The position numbers were made by a program, and so were the translations under genes. Below, piece after piece: positions 58,684-64,000 of a DNA stretch of 64,000 bases. The notes beneath the pieces are model-generated. The model searched no databases and was not told the DNA's origin. It was given only the letters and a program-made list of their open reading frames with translations. The stretch comes from Chryseobacterium camelliae (GTDB lineage Bacteria; Bacteroidota; Bacteroidia; Flavobacteriales; Weeksellaceae): NCBI RefSeq assembly GCF_002770595.1, contig NZ_CP022986.1:2418001-2482000 (forward strand), given 5' to 3'. Numbering within the stretch: position 1 is the first letter of the stretch; every line of letters begins with the position of its first letter.

Positions 58684-59823
58684 ATGTACGACGTATTTAT
58701 AACAAAAGCTTCAACATACTTACCGAATGAACCTGTTTCTAACGAAGAGATGGAAACGTATCTGGGCTTGGTGAATGAGAAACCGTCCAAAGCAAGAGCT
58801 TTGATTTTAAGAAACAATAAAATTAAAACCAGATATTACGCATTGGATAAAAACGGGAAGCCTACCCATACCAATGCACAGATTACGGCAAAAGCTGTTG
58901 AGGGACTTTTCGATGAAAAGTTCACCAGACAGGATATGGAACTGCTGTCATGCGGAACAACCTCTGCAGACCAGATCCAGCCTTCCCATGCGTCTATGGT
59001 GCATGGTGAATTAGGTCTGAATAAATCTATTGAGATCAACACATCCATGGGACTTTGCAATTCCGGGATGAACGCCCTCAACTACGGATTCCTTTCCGTA
59101 AAGGCAGGTGTTAAACAGAATGCAGTATGTGTAGGATCTGAAAGATTTTCATCATGGATGACGGCGGATAAATTCAACCATGAAGCAGAAAACCTGAAAC
59201 TCCTGGAAGAAAGGCCTATCATCGCTTTTAAAAGAGAGTTCCTCAGATGGATGCTTTCCGACGGAGCCGGAGCCTTCCTGCTGGAAAATAAACCGCGTGA
59301 AAATGAAGTTTCCCTAAGAATAGAGTTCATCGATTTTTACTCCTACGCCCATGAGATTGAAGCCTGTATGTATGCAGGATGCGAAAAGCAGGAAGACGGA
59401 AGCCTTAAATCATGGGCAGACTACCCTTCTGATGAATGGCTGAAACAGTCTATTTTCGCCCTGAAACAGGATACGAAACTTTTAGATGAATACATCCTGG
59501 TGAAAGGAGCGGAAAGCCTGCGTGCTTCTTTCGATAAGCATCAGCTGGATCCGGACAGCATCGATCATGTTCTCGCCCACATTTCTTCAGGCTACTTCAA
59601 GGAAGGCCTGAAAGAAGAATTTGCCAAAAAAGGAATGGATTTCCCATGGGAAAAATGGTATTATAACCTTTCTGAAGTTGGAAACATCGGGGCAGGGTCT
59701 ATTTTTATCGCCCTTGAACAACTGATGAATTCAGGAACGCTTAAAAAAGGGGAAAGAGTATTGCTTTGCATTCCGGAAAGCGGAAGGTTTGCCTATTCAT
59801 GTGCCCTGTTAACAGTTTGCTAA
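58684..59823 (+). CDS. darB: DarB-like ketosynthase of the KAS III type
   Basis: 379 residues. The catalytic Cys125 lies in SMGLCNSGMNALNYG; further members of the triad appear as VLAHISSGYF (His) and LSEVGNIGAGSIF (Asn). The overall thiolase fold repeats twice as in FabH. DarB joins two beta-keto or saturated acyl chains on carrier proteins to a cyclohexanedione that becomes the dialkylresorcinol half of flexirubin-type pigments. It starts one base after darA, and its stop overlaps the start of the next gene (TAATG), a tight translational coupling. Confidence 0.9.
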   Translation: MYDVFITKASTYLPNEPVSNEEMETYLGLVNEKPSKARALILRNNKIKTRYYALDKNGKPTHTNAQITAKAVEGLFDEKFTRQDMELLSCGTTSADQIQPSHASMVHGELGLNKSIEINTSMGLCNSGMNALNYGFLSVKAGVKQNAVCVGSERFSSWMTADKFNHEAENLKLLEERPIIAFKREFLRWMLSDGAGAFLLENKPRENEVSLRIEFIDFYSYAHEIEACMYAGCEKQEDGSLKSWADYPSDEWLKQSIFALKQDTKLLDEYILVKGAESLRASFDKHQLDPDSIDHVLAHISSGYFKEGLKEEFAKKGMDFPWEKWYYNLSEVGNIGAGSIFIALEQLMNSGTLKKGERVLLCIPESGRFAYSCALLTVC

Positions 59824-60254
59824 TGGGAAAAACGCTGCCGTCTGACAACCCTGCTTTTGTGGAAAGCCTGATCCCGCAAAGGGCCCCCTTTGTTATGGTT
59901 GATGAGCTTTCAGAATATTCTGAGACCCATCTGATCTCCGGATTCACTGTCAAAGAAGAAAATATCTTTGTACAGGACGGGATTTTCCAGGCATCCGGAC
60001 TGGTTGAACATCAGGCCCAGAGTGTTGCGCTGCATACCGGATACAAATATTACCTGTTGGGAAAAGAAGCGCCGACAGGATACATAGGAGCCATCAAATC
60101 TTTTGAAGCGGAATCACTGCCCAAAGCAGGTGACCGCCTGGTAACGGAAGTGACCATCCTGAGCGAGGTTATGGGAGTAACCCTGGTTAATGCCGTAACC
60201 CGGCTCAATAATGAGATTATTGCCAGCGCTCAGATGAAAACTGTTGTAAAATAA
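59823..60254 (+). CDS. Hot-dog 3-hydroxyacyl-ACP dehydratase-like protein (first)
   Basis: 143 residues from ATG 59823, which overlaps the darB stop. The FabA/FabZ-like strand pattern is present: LIPQRAPFVMVDELSEYSET near 15-35 and GLVEHQAQSVALHTGYKYYL, where Glu and His are candidates for the active site, then YIGAIKSFEAESLPKAGDRL. The role is probably dehydration of the 3-hydroxy intermediates while the aryl polyene or alkyl chain is extended. Its sequence diverges from housekeeping FabZ, consistent with the specialised pigment pathway. A second hot-dog gene starts eight bases later. Confidence 0.85.
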   Translation: MGKTLPSDNPAFVESLIPQRAPFVMVDELSEYSETHLISGFTVKEENIFVQDGIFQASGLVEHQAQSVALHTGYKYYLLGKEAPTGYIGAIKSFEAESLPKAGDRLVTEVTILSEVMGVTLVNAVTRLNNEIIASAQMKTVVK

Positions 60255-60262
60255 TTGTACCC

Positions 60263-60703
60263 ATGGAAATCAAGGAAGAAAACATCATTAACATCCACCA
60301 TTATCTGCCGCATCGTGAGCCTATGCTGATGGCAGATTATATCCTGGAACTGACCAAAGAAAAAGTGGTGACTTCCTTTGAGATTCTTGAAAGCAATATT
60401 TTCGTCCATAATAACCATCTGGCGGAGGCCGGACTCATCGAAAATGCAGCACAGACCTGTTCCTCTATTCTCGGGCAGAGCTTTTTTAAGTCTGACACTG
60501 AGATTAAAGTAATCGGTTTCATCACCAGCATTAAAAAAATCGAGGTATTCGGGTTGCCGAAAGTGGGTGATACCATTATCTCCAGGGCTTCGCTGATTTC
60601 CCAGTTTGAGAACATCTGCCATATTTTCTGTGAGACATTCAGAGAAGACGAATTATTGGTCAGGACAGAGATTAACTTATTTATCCAGGAAATACAACAC
60701 TAA
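60263..60703 (+). CDS. Hot-dog 3-hydroxyacyl-ACP dehydratase-like protein (second)
   Basis: 146 residues. It shares the layout of the first copy: YLPHREPMLMADYILEL near 14-30, AEAGLIENAAQTCSSILGQSF near 54-75 and VIGFITSIKKIEVFGLPKVG. The HRxPMLM stretch is the FabZ-like His motif, while the first copy has QRAPFVM there, so the two may form a heterodimer with one competent His half, as seen in other pigment and fatty acid systems. It lies eight bases from both neighbours. Confidence 0.83.
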   Translation: MEIKEENIINIHHYLPHREPMLMADYILELTKEKVVTSFEILESNIFVHNNHLAEAGLIENAAQTCSSILGQSFFKSDTEIKVIGFITSIKKIEVFGLPKVGDTIISRASLISQFENICHIFCETFREDELLVRTEINLFIQEIQH

Positions 60704-60711
60704 TTAGACCC

Positions 60712-61116
60712 ATGAAAAAACAAGACCTTCCTCAGGATGAAAGCAACCTGAAATCGGCAAACATGACCGAAGTTTTGTATGTTACTGATGAAAATGACCA
60801 GTATACTACTGCGAACAGCATCGGCTGGGAGGCGAAAAAACTTGCGCTGGAAGAATCCATGGAACTTATTCATGAAAGGATAGAAGAAGCAAAACAGAAT
60901 GTAGCCCTGAATAAAGTAAGCCCGGTGATCTACTTTATGGAACTGAATAAAATGGATCTCAGCGTTCTCGCTGCTTACGTAGGCATGTGGCAATGGCGCG
61001 TGAAAAGGCATACCAAACCTAGAATATTTAAAACATTAAGCGATACCATACTGAAAAAGTATGCCGATGCCTTCGGGATTTCGGTAGAAGAATTAAAAAA
61101 CTTCGACGGTAAATAA
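60712..61116 (+). CDS. Small protein of unknown function in the pigment operon
   Basis: 134 residues, no signal peptide, acidic N-terminus, then helices (about 40-125): WEAKKLALEESMELIHERIE, SPVIYFMELNKMDLSVLAAY, VGMWQWRVKRHTKPRIFKTL and TILKKYADAFGISVEELKNF. The end looks like a helix-turn-helix-like helix series that can be read as IsoK-type XRE or as a small adaptor; there is no firm family match. It lies eight bases after the dehydratase and 81 bases before the BtrH-like gene. Position in a coupled operon suggests a pathway-specific adaptor or regulator. Confidence 0.7.
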   Translation: MKKQDLPQDESNLKSANMTEVLYVTDENDQYTTANSIGWEAKKLALEESMELIHERIEEAKQNVALNKVSPVIYFMELNKMDLSVLAAYVGMWQWRVKRHTKPRIFKTLSDTILKKYADAFGISVEELKNFDGK

Positions 61117-61153
61117 CAGGCCGGACAGCAATACCAACTGTTCAATTAAAGAA

Positions 61154-61201
61154 ATGAAACATAATCATCCGGCTTACACAAACCCAACAAGATACGAATG
61201 A
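61154..61201 (+). other. Possible 15-codon leader peptide before the BtrH-like gene
   Basis: ATG 61154 opens 15 codons (MKHNHPAYTNPTRYE) whose TGA overlaps the ATG at 61198 as ATGA. It lies behind an A-rich stretch (AATTAAAGAA). It may couple translation of the BtrH-like gene, or be accidental. Confidence 0.3.
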
Positions 61202-62193
61202 AACTGAACTTCGAACACCATCAGACCGCTCATTGCGAAAACGGTGTCGCCTCCAACCTACTGCTTAATAAAGGCTTGCACCTCAGCGAACCTATGATCT
61301 TCGGAATCGGATCCGGGCTGTTCTTTGTCTACCTCCCGTTCCTGAAAGTGAACTTCGCTCCCGGGTTCAGCTACCGTCCTATGCCCGGTGCCATCTTTAC
61401 CAAAGCAGCCAGGCGATTGGGAATCAAAATTAAAAGACAAAAATTTTCAAATCCGGAAGATGCCCGGAAAGCCCTTGAAAAAAACCTGGAGAACAATATT
61501 CCTACCGGGCTTCAGGTGGGAGTATTTAACCTCACGTACTTTCCCGAGGAATATAAGTTTCATTTCAATGCCCACAACCTTGTGGTGTATGGGAAGGAAG
61601 ACGGACGTTTCCTGATCAGCGATCCGGTTATGGACTATGTAACTTCGCTTTCTGAAGCAGAACTGGAAAAAGTACGGTATGCCAAGGGAGCCCTTCCGCC
61701 GAAAGGCCATATGTATTTCCCGACGTTCATTCCAGAAAAGGTCGATCTGGAAAAGGCGATCATCAAAGGTATCAAGGATACCTGTAAGAATATGCTGGCC
61801 CCTGTTCCCATCATCGGAGTTAAAGCCATGCGGTGGGTAGCCAGAAGCATCCCGAAGTGGGCAGAAAAAAAAGGGACCAAGCAAACCAACCATTACCTGG
61901 GGCAGCTGATCCGGATGCAGGAGGAAATCGGGACCGGCGGCGGCGGATTCCGTTTTATTTACGGTGCCTTTCTGCAGGAAGCTGCCGATATTCTCAAAAA
62001 TGAGCAGCTGCGGGAGCTTTCCAGAGAGATTACCATGATCGGTGATCTATGGAGGGACTTCGCCGTGGATATTGCCCGCGTATATAAAAACAGGAACTCC
62101 AAGAGCAATATTTATCAGGAGCTTTCCAAATCCATGCTTCATATTGCCGACCTGGAAGAAGCTTTTTACAAAAAACTGAGCAAAGCAGTCTGA
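61198..62193 (+). CDS. BtrH-like N-terminal domain protein (DUF4872 type)
   Basis: 331 residues. The N-terminal half resembles BtrH: HQTAHCENGVASNLL with Cys13, FNAHNLVVYG with His126 and LISDPV with Asp142 give a cysteine-protease-like triad of the kind that shifts acyl groups. The C-terminal half (about 170-331) is helical (DUF4872-like; GTGGGGFRFIYGAFLQEA and GDLWRDFAVDIARVY). In butirosin synthesis BtrH transfers an acyl chain from a carrier protein to an amine or hydroxyl. Here a transfer of the polyene acyl chain from its carrier to the resorcinol is a reasonable guess, since flexirubin is an ester. The gene overlaps a short leader and is followed after one base by the ABC ATPase. Confidence 0.8.
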   Translation: MKLNFEHHQTAHCENGVASNLLLNKGLHLSEPMIFGIGSGLFFVYLPFLKVNFAPGFSYRPMPGAIFTKAARRLGIKIKRQKFSNPEDARKALEKNLENNIPTGLQVGVFNLTYFPEEYKFHFNAHNLVVYGKEDGRFLISDPVMDYVTSLSEAELEKVRYAKGALPPKGHMYFPTFIPEKVDLEKAIIKGIKDTCKNMLAPVPIIGVKAMRWVARSIPKWAEKKGTKQTNHYLGQLIRMQEEIGTGGGGFRFIYGAFLQEAADILKNEQLRELSREITMIGDLWRDFAVDIARVYKNRNSKSNIYQELSKSMLHIADLEEAFYKKLSKAV

Positions 62194-62194
62194 T

Positions 62195-62950
62195 ATGGCA
62201 GAAAACAGTATTGAGATCAGGAACCTGTATAAAAAATACAAAAATGCTGATGAATTTTCCGTTAATGACATTTCATTAGACATCGGGAGCGATGAGATCT
62301 ATGGGATCCTGGGCCCTAACGGCGCAGGGAAAACCACATTGATTTCCATGCTTTCCGGTTTAATACAGCCTACGTCAGGACATTTTACGATCAATGGATG
62401 GTCTCCTCAGAAAAATATTTCCACCATAAAACAGATCATCGGGATTGTCCCTCAGGAATACGCACTCTATCCTACCCTTACGGCAAAAGAAAATCTGATG
62501 TTTTTCGGGAGCCTGTACGGGTTGAAGCACACAACACTTGACAACAGCATCGATGCAGCACTGAAAAGAATGGGGCTTTCCAAATTTGCGCATAAGAAAA
62601 TCGAACAGTTTTCCGGAGGTATGAAACGCCGCTGCAACCTGATTGCGGCGACCCTTCACCATCCCAAAGTCCTTTTTCTGGATGAACCTACGGTAGGTGT
62701 GGATGTACAGTCTAAAAAAGTCATCATCGACTACCTGCAGGAACTTAACCGGGAAGGCACCTGCATCATTTATACCTCCCATCACCTTTCCGAAGCAGAA
62801 GAATTCTGTACTAAAATCGCCATCATAGACGGAGGCAAGATCCATGCGGTAGGAACACCGGCAGACCTTATTAACCGTGTGCCCCATGCCGAAAACCTGG
62901 AAGACGTATTTATTTCATTAACCGGAAAAGAACTGAGAGATGTTGTATAA
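62195..62950 (+). CDS. ABC transporter ATP-binding protein
   Basis: 251 residues. Walker A GPNGAGKTT (40-48), the Q-loop at IVPQEYALYP, signature FSGGMKRR, Walker B VLFLDEPTVGVD and the H-loop TSHH are all present. It is the DrrA/NodI-like exporter ATPase type. It begins one base after the BtrH-like stop, and the permease gene overlaps its end by 11 bases. It powers export of lipid-type products; here the likely cargo is the pigment or its lipid precursor. Confidence 0.93.
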   Translation: MAENSIEIRNLYKKYKNADEFSVNDISLDIGSDEIYGILGPNGAGKTTLISMLSGLIQPTSGHFTINGWSPQKNISTIKQIIGIVPQEYALYPTLTAKENLMFFGSLYGLKHTTLDNSIDAALKRMGLSKFAHKKIEQFSGGMKRRCNLIAATLHHPKVLFLDEPTVGVDVQSKKVIIDYLQELNREGTCIIYTSHHLSEAEEFCTKIAIIDGGKIHAVGTPADLINRVPHAENLEDVFISLTGKELRDVV

Positions 62951-64000
62951 GCTTTGGAGAACCTTCCTGAAAGAAATTCTCTTGCTGAAAAGAGACATAG
63001 GCGGCATTGTGATTATTTTCGTCATGCCCCTGCTGCTGATTGTAACCATTACCCTGATCCAGGACTCTACCTTCAAAAATCTTGAAGGAACCCGGATTCC
63101 GATCATTTTTATTGATAATGACCGTTCCGAAGTTTCAAAAAGCATCCGCCAGGAACTGGAAAAGAACAAAAGTTTCGAACTGAAAACCGAATTTACGGAA
63201 GCTTCCGCAAGGAATGCCGTATTTTCAGGAGAATACCAGATGGCGATTGTCATCCCGGCGAAACTCACCCAGGACCTCAATACGACCATTGATGCCAAGG
63301 TGCAGAAAATCGTAAGCTCCTTCGGGCTTGAAACAGATGCAGCAGGTCAACAGGCACTTTCTGCAAAAGCCAAAGAAATCCATCTGTATTTTGATCCTGC
63401 GATTAACTCAGGATTCCGGAATTCCGTGATGAGTTCGGTTAATAAGATGATTTTTGAGATCGAGAACAAAAAAATTTACAAAGCATTCCAGGATCAGCTG
63501 GGCACCACTGAGAACCTGGAAGAGAATAAGAACCTGATTGCTTTTAAGGAAATTACACCTCCTAGAAATAAAAATGAAGCCATGCCGAATTCCGTGCAGC
63601 ACAATGTACCTGCCTGGACGCTTTTTGCCATTTTCTTCATTGTAGTGCCTTTATCGATCAATCTGGTGAAAGAAAAAAGCCAGGGAACCAGCGTGAGGGT
63701 GCGCATAAGCCCTACCCCATACTTTATCCATATCCTGGGGAAAACATTCACCTACCTGATCATCTGTATGATTCAGTTCCTGCTGATGGTGGCCGTGGGA
63801 ATGTATCTTTTCCCGTATATGGATCTGCCGGCATTCGATGTTTCAGGGAAAATGTTCCCGCTTATTATCGTGACCCTTGCAGCCGGGCTGGCCGCCATAG
63901 GATTCGGGGTTCTGCTGGGAACCATTGCAGACACGCAGGAACAATCTGCCCCTTTCGGAGCCACTTCTGTGGTTGTGCTTGCGGCTATAGGAGGCATCTG
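62940..64000 (+). CDS. ABC-2 type permease (cut by window edge)
   Basis: 353 codons are visible from ATG 62940 (MLYKLWRTFLKEILLLKRDI). The first helix (GGIVIIFVMPLLLIVTITLI) is followed by a large extracytoplasmic domain (about 45-205) and then helices (LFAIFFIVVPLSINLV, LIICMIQFLLMVAVGMYLF, FPLIIVTLAAGLAAIGFGVL), as in YhaP/DrrB-type exporters. The gene is open at the right end. It pairs with the ATPase gene it overlaps. Confidence 0.9.
   Translation, partial: MLYKLWRTFLKEILLLKRDIGGIVIIFVMPLLLIVTITLIQDSTFKNLEGTRIPIIFIDNDRSEVSKSIRQELEKNKSFELKTEFTEASARNAVFSGEYQMAIVIPAKLTQDLNTTIDAKVQKIVSSFGLETDAAGQQALSAKAKEIHLYFDPAINSGFRNSVMSSVNKMIFEIENKKIYKAFQDQLGTTENLEENKNLIAFKEITPPRNKNEAMPNSVQHNVPAWTLFAIFFIVVPLSINLVKEKSQGTSVRVRISPTPYFIHILGKTFTYLIICMIQFLLMVAVGMYLFPYMDLPAFDVSGKMFPLIIVTLAAGLAAIGFGVLLGTIADTQEQSAPFGATSVVVLAAIGGI

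Overview
The window looks like chromosomal DNA from a Chryseobacterium-like member of the Flavobacteriia (Bacteroidota). Supporting signs are the TTG-N18-21-TAnnTTTG promoter form, a SusC/SusD pair, a type IX secretion sorting domain, the porG-uppS-bamA-ompH-ompH locus, the start of a flexirubin-type pigment cluster, and a 16S rRNA whose 3' end carries UCUCA where the usual anti-Shine-Dalgarno core CCUCC should be. I assign the genus by pattern only; no database search was possible.

Layout. 1-4.4 kb is a poorly conserved accessory stretch of small secreted proteins. It contains a decaying tandem family: one copy stopped by a single in-frame TAA and two more eroded copies. 4.4-9.3 kb holds housekeeping genes (a GlmU-family protein, L31, a beta-helix lipoprotein, a MazG-like pyrophosphohydrolase, aroA). 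9.4-21.1 kb looks like a phosphodiester scavenging neighbourhood: a GDPD-like/alkaline phosphatase fusion beside a SusC/SusD pair, then an SDR, an Omp85-like barrel and a phosphocholine-specific phospholipase C. 21.4-22.0 kb is gene remnant plus low-complexity repeats. 22.1-27.8 kb is a complete rRNA operon on the minus strand (16S, tRNA-Ile, tRNA-Ala, 23S, 5S) with three tandem promoter candidates and a terminator.

28.4-30.4 kb encodes RmlD, a thioesterase and an exported protein. 30.5-35.8 kb is the conserved outer-membrane assembly operon (PorG, UppS, BamA, two Skp/OmpH chaperones). 36.0-42.7 kb carries polysaccharide export genes (Wzc-like kinase with a tyrosine repeat, Wza-like lipoprotein, WecA-like transferase, a GT2) and a degenerate arginase-fold protein, followed by topA. 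45.4-53.9 kb has membrane proteins of polysaccharide type (EpsG-like, acyltransferase-3) and a 1171-residue secreted protein with two FISUMP-like units and a type IX sorting tail.

54.0-64.0 kb, on the plus strand, is a tightly packed operon behind one clear promoter. It encodes an MMPL transporter/PlsC acyltransferase/methyltransferase-like fusion, DarA, DarB, two hot-dog dehydratases, a small unknown protein, a BtrH-like protein and an ABC-2 exporter. This is the leading part of a flexirubin/dialkylresorcinol pigment cluster that runs off the right edge. The observations most worth following are the altered 16S 3' end, the trifunctional pigment-cluster fusion with its BtrH and unknown partners, the arginase-fold pseudoenzyme and the decaying gene family at the left end.
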